Source: REEB481 sp964586595
GTDB lineage: Bacteria > Bacteroidota > Bacteroidia > NS11-12g > UBA955
Assembly: GCA_964586595.1 (NCBI GenBank)
Contig: CAZPHB010000014.1
Span: forward strand, 1-64,000
Length of the DNA: 64,000 nucleotides
Direction: 5' to 3'
The notes under the pieces were generated by a model. That model saw only the letters and a program-made list of their open reading frames with translations. It had not been told where the DNA came from and did no database searches. Shown here piece after piece: positions 35,166 through 44,240 of this stretch (the first letter of the stretch is position 1; the number at the start of each line of letters is the position of its first letter). A program made the translations under genes and the position numbers.

Positions 35166-36101
35166 TCAGCTTTCGCGCAAGCCTCTGCCTATTTTCTGCA
35201 TGTGTCCTTCTTCCTGAAGACTGATGCGCAGCTTGTCCAGAATGCCGTTGATGAAGCGGCTGCTGTTTGGGGTAGAATATTCTTTCGCTATTTCCAGGTA
35301 TTCATTGATGCTCACCTTGGGTGGGATATGCGGGAAGAACAGGAATTCTGCGATGGCCATTTTCATAATCACCATGTCCACCAGCGCAATTCGTTCGGTA
35401 TCCCAGTTGCTCGAGGCCTTTTTAATGTGCGCTTCCAGGGCGTCTTCGCGGTTGCAAACCAGGGCAAAGAGGGTGGTGGAGAATTCTATTTCATCGTCGG
35501 TTTTGCGCATGGTGGCTGCCAGGGTTACCTGGTCGCCTTTCGCAGCTTCAAGGGTCTTGTAAACCACCCGCCACAGCTGTTGTTCATCATCGTACCAGGC
35601 AGGATAAATTTCTTCCATGAGGTCGTTGAAAAACTCGCTGGCATTCATCAGGTAGTCCATCAGCTGCAGCAGGAATTCCCTTTGCATGGCAAAATCCGGT
35701 TTGTCGAATACCAGATAGTCGCGTACAAAGTCCTGATTTTTGAGGTCGCTCCAGAGTGTATCAAATGATCCTGCGGCCTGATCCCAGCTAAACACGCTGC
35801 TTCTGCCACTTTTGGCTACCGATTCTTCCAGGGTGGAAGCCAAACCATTGTTGTTCAGCACCATACACTGGCGGATATGGTCCTTGTCGGGAAAGAATTT
35901 CTGACGTTCCAAATCGGCTTCACTGTTCAGAAAATCTCTGAATGCAGCCGGAAACTGTAGTAAAAACAGGTAGTAAGCTTCAAATTGAAACAACTGCTCG
36001 AGCAATTGTTCTTTTCCTTTCTGCACCTGGTCCGACTCCTGCTGCTTGTAGCTGTACAAAGCCTGCAGTGTCTTGATCCTGATCAACCTCCTTGAAAGCA
36101 T
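35166..36101 (-). CDS. nusB: Transcription antitermination factor NusB
   Basis: A 311-residue protein with the NusB fold at its C-terminus (WDTERIALVDMVIMKMAIAE, then PPKVSINEYLEIAKEYSTPN). NusB binds boxA RNA with NusE to promote read-through of rRNA operons. It is about twice the ~140 residues of E. coli NusB; the long N-terminal part (LIRIKTLQALYSYKQQESDQ onward) is normal in Bacteroidota. It has its own promoter (36119-36150) and starts the DUF1573-yajC-coaE cluster. Confidence 0.93.
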   Translation of the reverse strand: MLSRRLIRIKTLQALYSYKQQESDQVQKGKEQLLEQLFQFEAYYLFLLQFPAAFRDFLNSEADLERQKFFPDKDHIRQCMVLNNNGLASTLEESVAKSGRSSVFSWDQAAGSFDTLWSDLKNQDFVRDYLVFDKPDFAMQREFLLQLMDYLMNASEFFNDLMEEIYPAWYDDEQQLWRVVYKTLEAAKGDQVTLAATMRKTDDEIEFSTTLFALVCNREDALEAHIKKASSNWDTERIALVDMVIMKMAIAEFLFFPHIPPKVSINEYLEIAKEYSTPNSSRFINGILDKLRISLQEEGHMQKIGRGLRES

Positions 36102-36118
36102 AGAACTTTAACGGGGGG

Positions 36119-36150
36119 CAAAGGTATAGTTCTAACAGACGCATAACAAA
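36119..36150 (-). promoter_or_regulatory. nusB promoter
   Basis: On the minus strand TTTG (36150-36147), 20 bp, then TACCTTTG (36126-36119): both elements of the Bacteroidota TTTG / TAnnTTTG promoter at the known spacing. The leader to the nusB ATG at 36101 would be about 10 nt. Confidence 0.7.
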
Positions 36151-36163
36151 GGAAAGCGCCAAC

Positions 36164-36631
36164 TTAAACCAAAAAGCTGATCTTGTGCTTCACCCCGCCT
36201 GCGCTAAAGGTGTCGCCCGGCTTTAAACCGCGCACTGTTTGTCCCAGTGGACTCAGCATCGAAACCACCAATACCGCATGCCCTTCCACGTTCAGTTTGC
36301 CGATGCCTGTGGCAAGCAGGATGAACTGGTTTTCAGTACATACCAGCACACCAGGTGCGGCCTGCTCCGGATGCGGTGCTAATTTCAGTTGCCGGTAAAA
36401 CTGCAGTTCCTTATTGGCTTGTTGCAACACTTGGGCATAGCGTTCACGATCCAGATAACCCATGGCACGACCGGTTTCATATTTGTCGCCGGCAGAGCTT
36501 TTTTCTTCTGAAAGGGCAGCGTCGGCTGCGCGATTCATCGCAGCAAGTGCTTCCGCTATGCGCGCTTCAACCTTTTGGTTGCAGGCCTCCAGAATCTGTG
36601 CCTTTAGCTGTTGTAATGCTGAAACTTCCAC
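36164..36631 (-). CDS. GreA/GreB-like protein
   Basis: A 155-residue protein: N-terminal helical segment of ~90 residues (coiled-coil like), then a compact C-terminal domain, LNVEGHAVLVVSMLSPLGQT then VRGLKPGDTFSAGG, that matches the FKBP-like C-terminal domain of GreA (SPLG...G...GD). Bacteroidota genomes often carry it under the mistaken name '3-oxoacyl-ACP synthase'. A secondary-channel binder of RNA polymerase is a reasonable inference. It lies 9 bp after prmA on the same strand, so both are likely in one transcript. Confidence 0.7.
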   Translation of the reverse strand: MEVSALQQLKAQILEACNQKVEARIAEALAAMNRAADAALSEEKSSAGDKYETGRAMGYLDRERYAQVLQQANKELQFYRQLKLAPHPEQAAPGVLVCTENQFILLATGIGKLNVEGHAVLVVSMLSPLGQTVRGLKPGDTFSAGGVKHKISFLV

Positions 36632-36640
36632 AACTGCTGC

Positions 36641-37486
36641 TTATGGTTTGCGGAAGGTGGCACAACACCAGCCTTCCCGATCAGAGGCCGAAACAAAATG
36701 AAGTCCTTGCGTGGCAAAGCATGTTTTGATGTCATCCAGATCCGGGGTAAAAAAGCCGCTGACCAGCAGCAGTGCTCCGTGTTTCATGGTTTTTACGTAT
36801 TCGGGAACGTCGCGCAAGATGATGGTTTTCTGGATGTTCGCAATGAATACGTCAAACCGATCCGCGTAAGGTTCCAATGCACCGGCGTCGCCAAGTGCCA
36901 CTTCAATGGCTTCTGCCTGATTGAGTACCAGGTGTTCGCGGGTATTTTCCACGCTCCAGGGATCAAAGTCCATGGCCAATACAGAACCTGCGCCCCTTTT
37001 CAGGGCGAGTATGGCCAGTATTCCCGTGCCGCAGCCCATATCGCATACGTCAAGGCCCTTCAGTTCGGTAAGCAGGAGCTGCTCGGCTACGAGCGCCGTG
37101 GTGGGGTGATGTCCGGTGCCAAAGCTCATCTTCGGATCTACGGTAAGTTCGAGCATCCCCGAATCCGGCGCGTGCGGATGAAAGGAACCCCGGATGTATA
37201 AAGCGTTGGCAATGATTAAGGGCTGGTAATAGTGCTTCTCCCATTCTTCATTCCAGTTTCTGTCGGCCAGTTCGCTCCTGTGTGGAGCACCTTCTGTCCA
37301 TGCCTGAACGGATTCCATTGCATCCTGAAGCCAGGGGCCTTCTTCCGCGGCATCCAGATACGCAAGCACCTGATTTCCGTTCAATTCAAACCCGCTGAAT
37401 GCATAGGTACCCAGAATGCCGGATACCAGTTCAGCATGCGCCTCGAACGGCGGTTTCAGGCTGAAGCGAAGACAGACGAATGACAT
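36641..37486 (-). CDS. prmA: Ribosomal protein L11 methyltransferase
   Basis: A 281-residue SAM-dependent methyltransferase for ribosomal protein L11. Start ATG at 37486 (MSFVCLRFSLKPPFE); upstream frame not conserved. Motif I is VCDMGCGTGILAILALKRGA, with the acidic DFDPWSVENTREH and the NPP-like post-I motif (VFIANIQKTIILRDVPEYV) that is here N-I rather than N-P-P. Length fits the Bacteroidota family. First gene of a pair with the GreA-like gene. Confidence 0.9.
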   Translation of the reverse strand: MSFVCLRFSLKPPFEAHAELVSGILGTYAFSGFELNGNQVLAYLDAAEEGPWLQDAMESVQAWTEGAPHRSELADRNWNEEWEKHYYQPLIIANALYIRGSFHPHAPDSGMLELTVDPKMSFGTGHHPTTALVAEQLLLTELKGLDVCDMGCGTGILAILALKRGAGSVLAMDFDPWSVENTREHLVLNQAEAIEVALGDAGALEPYADRFDVFIANIQKTIILRDVPEYVKTMKHGALLLVSGFFTPDLDDIKTCFATQGLHFVSASDREGWCCATFRKP

Positions 37487-37531
37487 GGCACAAAGTAAGG
37501 GCGCAGGTTTGGGAATTACAGGCCCATAAAC

Positions 37532-37562
37532 AACAAAGCCGGACAATTGCCCGGCCTTGTTG
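37532..37562 (-). terminator. Terminator of the MbnP/MbnH transcript
   Basis: AACAA(A)GCCGG and CCGGC(C)TTGTT form a stem of 10 pairs around a loop of ACAATTGC, 110 bp downstream of the minus-strand gene ending at 37676. A T-rich stretch follows on the minus strand. Confidence 0.6.
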
Positions 37563-37675
37563 CGCTATGAAAACTAAATCTACCCTCTATCAAAAACGAC
37601 CCGATGGTTTAAATGTTTTTGGGGGTAGGATGAATTTAATCGAACGTTCATCGAAACAAATCCGTAAAGCAATAT

Positions 37676-38782
37676 TCAGCGGAATGGATTGCTGTAGGCT
37701 TTGTTGCTGAGCAGACTGCTGTCGGTCATGGTTTTCAGAAAGGCGATCAGGGCACTTTTCTGTTTGGCCGTTAGCTGCAGATGCAGGTTTCCGTGGTTCA
37801 GCTGCGGACTGAGGTTTGGTGCATTGAACTTCAGGTTGTCGCTGTAGTGGTCAATCACTTCTTCAAGGGTTTTAAAGCGACCATCGTGCATGTAGGGCGC
37901 TGTATAAACCAGGTTGCGCAGGGAAGGTGTTTTAAATTTCCCGAGGTCGTATTCCTTACCCGTGATGTTGCCAAACCCTTTATCGGTAATGGTTTCATCC
38001 AGGCCATTGCTTACAATGCCGATGGAAGGATCGATGGCCTGTGTATGAATGCCGCCATGACAGTGGAAGCAATCGGCACCTGTTGCCGGTCTGGTGGTGC
38101 TGTCGGGCATGCCATTAAACAAGAAAAACCCTTCGCGTTCTTCGGGCGTAAATGCGTTTAGGTTTCTGGGGAAGAACTGGTCAAATTTGCTGTTCGCTGA
38201 AACGATGGTCATCAGGAACTGTTCCAGGGCCAGCGACATGTGGTGCAGGTTTGGAGCTTCGCCGAAGGCATGGCGGAATCCGCTTTGGTAACGGTCAATT
38301 TTTCTAAGTTTCTCTTCCAGCCTGACCACATTCATGGCCATCTCCCGGTGGTCCTGGATGGGTTCGAAAACCAGGTCGCGGAGGCGCCGTTGGCGTGCAT
38401 CCCAAAAAAAGGTGCGCTGCCAGGCCAGGTTGAAGAGGGGCGATGCGTTTCTGGTACCCGTAATTCCAAAGATGCCTCTGCTCACCGCTTTGGGCTCGCT
38501 GAAAGCGAAATCCTGCCGGTGACAGGAAGCACAGGAAATAGACGAGTCGGCACTGAGCACCGGATCATAAAACAACATCCTGCCCAGGTAAATACCTTCT
38601 TCGGTCAGCGGATTGTCTTTGGGAATCAAAGGCATCCCAAACGTCGCCGGAAAAATCTCCGCAGGATTTACGGGTGTAGGTTGAAAAGGGCTTTTATCTG
38701 GCAATGGCGCTTCCCGTTTGCAGGACATCATTCCCAAGGCGAGCAGCGCCGGCAATACGAGGTTCAGGCGCTGCTTCATCAC
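37676..38782 (-). CDS. Di-heme peroxidase-like lipoprotein (MbnH/MauG/CcpA family)
   Basis: A 368-residue exported protein with a lipoprotein signal (LLALGMMSCKRE, Cys21). It has two c-type heme sites, CASCH (within ISCASCHRQDFAFSEP) and CFHCH (within DCFHCHGGIH), and the peroxidase-family segments ISRGIFGITGTRNASPLFNL-like and MHDGRFKTLEEVIDHYSD. Di-heme enzymes of this family include cytochrome c peroxidase, MauG and MbnH. It overlaps by 4 bp the end of the MbnP-like gene, which points to MbnH: in Methylosinus, MbnH oxidises a Trp of its partner MbnP to kynurenine. Confidence 0.88.
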   Translation of the reverse strand: MMKQRLNLVLPALLALGMMSCKREAPLPDKSPFQPTPVNPAEIFPATFGMPLIPKDNPLTEEGIYLGRMLFYDPVLSADSSISCASCHRQDFAFSEPKAVSRGIFGITGTRNASPLFNLAWQRTFFWDARQRRLRDLVFEPIQDHREMAMNVVRLEEKLRKIDRYQSGFRHAFGEAPNLHHMSLALEQFLMTIVSANSKFDQFFPRNLNAFTPEEREGFFLFNGMPDSTTRPATGADCFHCHGGIHTQAIDPSIGIVSNGLDETITDKGFGNITGKEYDLGKFKTPSLRNLVYTAPYMHDGRFKTLEEVIDHYSDNLKFNAPNLSPQLNHGNLHLQLTAKQKSALIAFLKTMTDSSLLSNKAYSNPFR

Positions 38783-39555
38783 TTCAGGCTGTAAGGTACA
38801 AAGATGTCTTCCATGTTTGTAAACAGCTTATCCATCAGGCTGATTTCTGAACCTGTGGAGTGGCTGAAACTTCCATCTTTCACGAAGTTGATGGCATAGG
38901 GGTTTTTGAAGAACTCCTCAACGTCTGTACGGATATGCAGTACATTGTTGCCCGGTGTTTTGGTGAAGGGAAACATCAGGTCAATGGTGCGCACATAACG
39001 CAAGGTGGCCATGTGGAAGCTGAAGGCAGATTTCTGCGTGCTGTTTTTAGCGATGTAATTTCCATCGAGCATGGAGAAAATATACCCTCCGGCCCAGCCC
39101 CAGTGCATGCCGTTGTTCAACGGACTCAGCGGATGGTCTGCCGCCCATTGTGCAGGATCTCCGTGGTTGGTGGCGGAGTCAAGGCCAATGGTCAGTGAAA
39201 TGCCTTTATAGGTTCCAATGGGAACTTCGTTCAGCGGAGTGGTGGTGGCGCCTGCTTTGAAATCGGCATAGGCAAAACCATCGCCCAGCTTCACGCGGCT
39301 TCCGTCTTCACGGATCAGCGACACATTTGAAAACAACAATTTGAACTGATCAAAAATCAGGGTTTCGCCATCCGCCTTTACGAAGTCGGGATTGCCAAAG
39401 CTTAAGGGTTTTGCGCCGAAAGTGCCTTCAAATTGCAGGCTCAGCATGGATGCCCCTGCGGGCGGTGCAGGCGGATTGTCAGGTTCACATGCAGAAACGG
39501 CAAACAGCGCTGTTGCAATTCCAAGGATATAGCCGGTGTTTCTCAGGTTTTTCAT
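38779..39555 (-). CDS. MbnP-family copper-associated lipoprotein
   Basis: A 258-residue exported lipoprotein (lipobox at FAVSACEPDN, Cys23). The core shows the MbnP pattern: FDQFKLLFSNVSLIREDGS, then GTYKGISLTIGLD, then GMHWGWAGGYIFSMLDG, with the tryptophans of the 'GMxWGW..GY' motif conserved. MbnP proteins bind copper and are substrates of MbnH in methanobactin loci; this copy is outside any visible methanobactin cluster. It is the middle gene of M1 peptidase-MbnP-MbnH, with an 11-bp gap to the peptidase stop and a 4-bp overlap with MbnH. Confidence 0.85.
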   Translation of the reverse strand: MKNLRNTGYILGIATALFAVSACEPDNPPAPPAGASMLSLQFEGTFGAKPLSFGNPDFVKADGETLIFDQFKLLFSNVSLIREDGSRVKLGDGFAYADFKAGATTTPLNEVPIGTYKGISLTIGLDSATNHGDPAQWAADHPLSPLNNGMHWGWAGGYIFSMLDGNYIAKNSTQKSAFSFHMATLRYVRTIDLMFPFTKTPGNNVLHIRTDVEEFFKNPYAINFVKDGSFSHSTGSEISLMDKLFTNMEDIFVPYSLK

Positions 39556-39566
39556 GGCGTGTTGAA

Positions 39567-41501
39567 TTATTGTTTTTCAAATTTAGTGAAATAAATGCCG
39601 CCCGATGCGGTGACGCGCATCACATAAATACCAGGACTAAAGCCGCGCAGATCCAGTTCACCTCCGTAGAGTCCTTCCGGAAATTCCTTGCGCATCATTT
39701 GCCGTCCGGAAAGGTCGCATACTTCGATGGCGCTGATGCGCTGATTTTTGGAATAAACCTGGATGCTGGACTTTCCTGGATTTGGGTACACCTGTATGCT
39801 TCCCAGGCCGCCCAGATTGGCGTTGCGTCCGGTGATTACCGATTGCGCCAGCAGCCACTGGTCAGGGTCGAACAAGGCATCTTCAACCTGGGTATTCAAA
39901 GTAAATTCGAAGTTTTCATCGCCATCTTTGGGTCTGAGCACCAAGAGCGTATCAGATGGCAAGCCGCGGAACAGCACGGGTACATTCAGGTCGAAATATT
40001 GAACGGAAGGATGGCTGGTGCTTTGCCGCAGATGCACCTTCAGTTTGGTTCCTGTCATCAGCCAGTCGATGTGGAAGGTAGGAAAACCTTCGCCGGTGTA
40101 CCAATCTTTCAGGAAGGGATTTAAATCCATTCCTGAAGCATCTTCCATAAATTTCTGGAAGTCTTTGGTGCGTGCAAAACCGTATTTATGTGCCGGTGAG
40201 GCCAGGTAGTTGCGCACGCCGGCAAAAAACAAGCTGTCGCCCATCTGCCAGCGCATCATGTGCAATACCAGTGCGCCTTTGTTGTAGGTGAGCCTGCCGT
40301 CGAACAGCCTTCCGATGTTTTGCGTGTCCGTAGGGAACACCGAACCTCCGGGCTGGCTCATCACATATTTCTGCATGTCTTCCAGGCGCGCGTGGAAGGC
40401 AGGTGTTCCTTTCAGAAACTCGTAACACAGCGCATTCACATAAGTTGCCCATCCTTCATTCAGCCATAAATCTTCCCAGCTGCCACAGGTAACCGCGTCG
40501 CCAAACCACATGTGTGCCAATTCATGAGCAATGAGGTCAAAGGAAAAATTCACCATAAAGCTCATGGTCTGATGTTCCATACCGCCACCCCAGGTAAACT
40601 GAGCATGACCGTATTTCTCCTTCATGAATGGATATTCGCCGAACAGGCTGTCCATCATCCGCAGCATGGGCAAGGTTTGTCGGGCTTCTATACGCGCCGA
40701 TGAAAAACTCTGGGGGAATACATAGTTCAGCACCGGGAGCGAATCGGTGCGGTTGTGGAAATGCGCATGATCGGTAAAGGGAACATAATTGCTGACCGCA
40801 ATCGCCACCAGATATGGCGCAATAGGGTAGCGGTGCTTCCAATGAAACAGGACCATGCTGTCGTTTAGGTCGCGTTCCTCTGCGAGCAAGCCGTTGGAAG
40901 CGGCCCGCAAACCCTTTGCGGTGCGAACAAGCACATCCACCGAGTCGAGCTTGTCGTCGAGGGTGCTTTTACAGGGCCACCAATAAGGAGCCCCATAGGG
41001 TTGAGAAAGCGTGTGGATGATGTTTCCGGTTTGGTGCCGGTCGCGCACATAATAGCCAAAACCACTGCCCCGGGCAGGGTTTCCTCCGTAGTGAATGCTG
41101 AATGAATCATAAGTGCCGGCGGGCAGGCTTCGGTCCGGAAATACAAGCAGCTGATGGTTCTGGTGTTGCCATTTCAGGGTATCTGTGCCCCTGGTAACTT
41201 TAAGTACTTTAAGTTCATCGCGCAGGTCCACCTTCACGGTATCCAGTGTGCGCAGCGTTTGGAAGCGCAGCTGTACCACCGCATCCAAACGATCGGAAAC
41301 CCTTGGATTGAGCAAGAAATTCAGGGTTTGGTGGTGTACGCTAAAACCGTAATCGGAACTGCTGTTGCTGCGCAGCGTGCGCGATTGTGTGAAATTCCGC
41401 TGTTCGGATTTAATCAGCTCCTCGCCTGTAAGCAATTGTGCCTGAAGTACGTTGGGATATAAGTGCCAGATCAGGGCAAACAGTAAGCTTCTGCGCATCA
41501 T
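39567..41501 (-). CDS. M1 family aminopeptidase with a T9SS sorting domain
   Basis: A 644-residue secreted zinc peptidase: signal peptide MRRSLLFALIWHLYP, substrate-binding GGGMEHQTM (a G-x-M-E-N variant with H), zinc site HELAHMWF with the third ligand in LNEGWATY about 18 residues on, and a C-terminal T9SS domain (VYPNPGKSSIQVYSKNQ onward). M1 enzymes cleave N-terminal residues from peptides. Two ATG codons (41501, 41498); with the TATCTTTG box at 41503-41510 the second would be almost leaderless. It heads the operon with MbnP and MbnH. Confidence 0.92.
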   Translation of the reverse strand: MMRRSLLFALIWHLYPNVLQAQLLTGEELIKSEQRNFTQSRTLRSNSSSDYGFSVHHQTLNFLLNPRVSDRLDAVVQLRFQTLRTLDTVKVDLRDELKVLKVTRGTDTLKWQHQNHQLLVFPDRSLPAGTYDSFSIHYGGNPARGSGFGYYVRDRHQTGNIIHTLSQPYGAPYWWPCKSTLDDKLDSVDVLVRTAKGLRAASNGLLAEERDLNDSMVLFHWKHRYPIAPYLVAIAVSNYVPFTDHAHFHNRTDSLPVLNYVFPQSFSSARIEARQTLPMLRMMDSLFGEYPFMKEKYGHAQFTWGGGMEHQTMSFMVNFSFDLIAHELAHMWFGDAVTCGSWEDLWLNEGWATYVNALCYEFLKGTPAFHARLEDMQKYVMSQPGGSVFPTDTQNIGRLFDGRLTYNKGALVLHMMRWQMGDSLFFAGVRNYLASPAHKYGFARTKDFQKFMEDASGMDLNPFLKDWYTGEGFPTFHIDWLMTGTKLKVHLRQSTSHPSVQYFDLNVPVLFRGLPSDTLLVLRPKDGDENFEFTLNTQVEDALFDPDQWLLAQSVITGRNANLGGLGSIQVYPNPGKSSIQVYSKNQRISAIEVCDLSGRQMMRKEFPEGLYGGELDLRGFSPGIYVMRVTASGGIYFTKFEKQ

Positions 41502-41502
41502 A

Positions 41503-41510
41503 CAAAGATA
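41503..41510 (-). promoter_or_regulatory. -7 box (TATCTTTG) abutting the M1 peptidase start
   Basis: Exact TAnnTTTG match on the minus strand, 1 bp from the first ATG and 4 bp from the second. Transcription starting about 6 nt downstream of the box would leave no leader. No clear -33 TTG. Confidence 0.5.
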
Positions 41511-41584
41511 TGGTTAGGGCTCTTTCTTCTTGAACATTCGGTTTGCGCTTTCGTTTGTGCTTTGGCTGTTTTTCCTTTGAAAGC

Positions 41585-41953
41585 ATGACCATGACCCCTT
41601 GGCAACTCAGGGCCAAAGAAAACCTGCACATTGTATTCTGGTTATTCAAGGACTTCTGTTGGCTGATGCTGTACAAGCCCCTGGGCATGATGATGGTTTT
41701 TCCCACGGTGTTTCTCGCGTTTTACCTCAGCTGGAAAAGCCGGCATCTGCGCAGTGAACTGTTTCACAACCTGGCCGTTACCAGTTGGATTCTGGGGAAT
41801 TCCATCTGGATGGCAGGAGAATTCTACTTCGACGATACGACCAGGCCGCTTGCTTCCGTCTTCTTCTATGCCGGCATTGGCTTCGTGCTGTATTTCTACA
41901 TCACGGAATGGCTGCAGCAGCGCACAACAAAGCAGCAATCAGAAGCGCAATAA
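41585..41953 (+). CDS. Small membrane protein, four hydrophobic segments
   Basis: A 122-residue protein: MTPWQLRAKENLHIVFWLFK at the N-terminus, then three or four hydrophobic helices (LGMMMVFPTVFLAFYLSW, HNLAVTSWILGNSIWMAGEF, VFFYAGIGFVLYFYI). No catalytic motif and no family recognised beyond a general Bacteroidota membrane-protein look. Its 3' end overlaps the convergent M43 protease by 15 bp. Start at ATG 41585; a frame extends upstream to 41543 but with a rather non-coding composition. Confidence 0.65.
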   Translation: MTMTPWQLRAKENLHIVFWLFKDFCWLMLYKPLGMMMVFPTVFLAFYLSWKSRHLRSELFHNLAVTSWILGNSIWMAGEFYFDDTTRPLASVFFYAGIGFVLYFYITEWLQQRTTKQQSEAQ

Positions 41954-43270
41954 CTTCTCGCGGATCACGGGCTGACCAAGTTCATCGCGCAATTCAGCAT
42001 AATATGTTCCCCGGCTGAACCGACTCAGATCCAATCGCTGACTGCTTTGGGTGCAGGGCCGGGCATCCATGACCACACGACCGTTCATGTCGGTGAGGGT
42101 CAATGAGTAACGGTGCTTTTGGAGCAAATCTGCTTCAATCTCCACCGTAATGAATCCATCGATGCTTGGATTCGGGAACATGCGGATGCCGCTGATCAGG
42201 GTGTCTCTGCTGATGCTTGCTTCATAAAGATTGCTGCGGAAGGTAACGAGGCAAAACCGCATGATGTCCATCTGTTTTTTGGAGAACATGGTCTGGCAGG
42301 TATGCGAACTGTAATCCATGTAGTTTTCTACCTGGTCGGGTTCATCATTGGCGCCGGTATTGCAGGTATTGCGGGTTTTGTTGCAGTCGAAGTTGCTGCG
42401 TGAAGCACACAGCGGGGTATCGTCAATGCCGTCATCTACAGCGCAGCCGCTTACGCCATTTGGCGGATCACCCCAAACATGGCGCAGGCCCAGGAAGTGC
42501 CCTACTTCGTGCACTGCGGTGCGGCCATTCCGGCTGCTGGCCAATGAACCTGTAGCATAAGGGTTGTTGATGCCCACCACTTTGTAATGAAGCACCACGC
42601 CTTCGTGATCCGGGCTGGGCGGGAATGAACCTGCCGTCCAGTTGGGCGCATCCAGTGGCGGATAAGCGTAGCCCAGCAAGGCATCGATGTTTTGAATGCT
42701 CAGGTCGCAAACCCAGATGTTGAGGTACTTTCTGGTGTCCCAGGCATCTGCTCCGCCGCGGCTGCGGAATTTCATGTCGTCGGTAAGGTTCAGGTTGCCG
42801 AAGCTGGCTTTGGTGGTGGCCACCCTGTTGATGCCTGTGCTCGGGTTCCCGGAAGGATCCTTCGTGGCCATCACAAATTGGATTTTTGTATCAGAAGCCC
42901 GCCCTCTGAACAAATTGCGGATGCTGGTGGTATCTGAATTTCTTTTTCTGAAGTCGCGGTTCAGCGCAAACAGTTGACTGTAAATCAGCGAGTCGTTCAG
43001 GTTCTCGGCGGCATTGCTGTACAAAATGTGAAACACTACGGGAATGGTAAACACCGTATCTGCCACCACTTTTTTGCGCGTGCCGATGCCGTTGGCATAA
43101 TCTTGAGCCATGCGGTACACCCGGTCCATCTGTTCGTGGAAGCCAGGATGCTTTAATTCCAGTTGATTTTGATATTCAACCTGTCCGCAGGGTTCTGTTT
43201 GCTGTTGGGCACGTAAACCTTCCGGTGCACCAAGCAAGAAACCGAAACTTAGAAGTAATGTTGTTTTCAA
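41939..43270 (-). CDS. M43 (cytophagalysin-like) metalloprotease with a T9SS sorting domain
   Basis: A 443-residue secreted protease: signal peptide (MKTTLLLSFGFLLGA), catalytic HEVGHFLGLRH (HExxHxxGxxH) and the Met-turn in the YMDYSSH segment, and a C-terminal T9SS domain (MFPNPSIDGFITVEIEA onward). M43/PAPP-A-like proteases are common T9SS cargo. The start is a TTG at 43270, preferred because it begins an ideal signal peptide. A TAAATTTG -7 box at 43287-43294 gives a leader of ~11 nt. Confidence 0.88.
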   Translation of the reverse strand: MKTTLLLSFGFLLGAPEGLRAQQQTEPCGQVEYQNQLELKHPGFHEQMDRVYRMAQDYANGIGTRKKVVADTVFTIPVVFHILYSNAAENLNDSLIYSQLFALNRDFRKRNSDTTSIRNLFRGRASDTKIQFVMATKDPSGNPSTGINRVATTKASFGNLNLTDDMKFRSRGGADAWDTRKYLNIWVCDLSIQNIDALLGYAYPPLDAPNWTAGSFPPSPDHEGVVLHYKVVGINNPYATGSLASSRNGRTAVHEVGHFLGLRHVWGDPPNGVSGCAVDDGIDDTPLCASRSNFDCNKTRNTCNTGANDEPDQVENYMDYSSHTCQTMFSKKQMDIMRFCLVTFRSNLYEASISRDTLISGIRMFPNPSIDGFITVEIEADLLQKHRYSLTLTDMNGRVVMDARPCTQSSQRLDLSRFSRGTYYAELRDELGQPVIREKLLRF

Positions 43271-43286
43271 GAGGGAAGCTTTCTTA

Positions 43287-43294
43287 CAAATTTA
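43287..43294 (-). promoter_or_regulatory. -7 box (TAAATTTG) upstream of the M43 protease
   Basis: Exact TAnnTTTG on the minus strand, 16 bp before the TTG start. The next TTTG upstream is at a 22-bp spacing, slightly long. Confidence 0.5.
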
Positions 43295-43408
43295 CAGCAT
43301 GTGCCTCATGTTTTCCCAAAGCGCCATGCCGACTTGCAGCAAAGGAAATGTTGCCTTGCCAGAACCACCGTCCGCAAAGAGCCTTGATTTCCGAGGGGGC
43401 AAACGGGT

Positions 43409-44191
43409 TTAACGACCCTTAAAATTCGGCTTTCTTTTTTCGTTGAAGGCCTGAACACCTTCGCGATAATCTTCGCTGCGGCCGGCAATTTCCTGACAAT
43501 GCGCCTCGTATTCCAACATGTCGTTCAGGTCTGAAAAAGAACTGCGGTTCAGCATCTTTTTCATCAGGCCAATGGCTTTGGTTGGGGCAGAAGCGTAATA
43601 AGCGGCCAGTTCATTCACCGTTTCATCCAATGCTTCGGGTGCAACTACACGATTCACCATACCCCATTCAAGTGCTTGTGCTGCGCTCACTTTTCCGCCC
43701 ATAGTAGCCAGTTCGAAGGCGCGTTGCGTTCCCACAACCCTTGGCAGGAAGTAGGAAGAACCGCTATCCAGCACCAGTCCGACGTGCACAAATACCTCGA
43801 TGAGCGAAGCCTGTTCTGAAGCCACAATCATGTCACATGCAAGGGCCAGGGAACAACCGGCGCCGGCGGCAACACCATTCAGGCGGCAAATGATGGGCTT
43901 GGGCATGTCGCGCATGGCGCGGATGATGGGATTATACCTCTTGTACAGCGACTCACTCAGGGAACGTTGTCCGCTGTTGGCAATGGCCTTCAGGTCTTGT
44001 CCGCTGCAAAAGGCTTTACCTGCACCGGTGAGCACCACCACACGCACCTGTTCATCGCGGGTGGCCTGCTTCAATGCGTCCTGTAATTCATAACTCTGTG
44101 CGTCGTTAAAAGCATTAAAAACTTCTGCTCTGTTCAGGGTGATGCGGGCAATGCCACCTTCAACTGCGTATTGGATACAGGTAAATTCCAT
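43409..44191 (-). CDS. Enoyl-CoA hydratase/isomerase family protein (PaaG-like)
   Basis: A 260-residue crotonase-fold protein. Start at 44191 (MEFTCIQYAVEGGIARITLN). The oxyanion-hole segments AFCSGQDLKAI and NGVAAGAGCSLALACDM are present, and the C-terminal EAHCQEIAGRSEDYREGVQAF is typical. The GLVLDSGSSYFLPRVVG segment replaces the second catalytic Glu of ECH with Asp, as in PaaG-type 1,2-epoxyphenylacetyl-CoA isomerases, so isomerase is a better guess than hydratase. No paa genes are adjacent, so its pathway is open. Confidence 0.85.
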   Translation of the reverse strand: MEFTCIQYAVEGGIARITLNRAEVFNAFNDAQSYELQDALKQATRDEQVRVVVLTGAGKAFCSGQDLKAIANSGQRSLSESLYKRYNPIIRAMRDMPKPIICRLNGVAAGAGCSLALACDMIVASEQASLIEVFVHVGLVLDSGSSYFLPRVVGTQRAFELATMGGKVSAAQALEWGMVNRVVAPEALDETVNELAAYYASAPTKAIGLMKKMLNRSSFSDLNDMLEYEAHCQEIAGRSEDYREGVQAFNEKRKPNFKGR

Positions 44192-44240
44192 GGATGAATG
44201 CTTGAAGGGGCGAATATACAGGCGCAAAATGGCAACGCGT

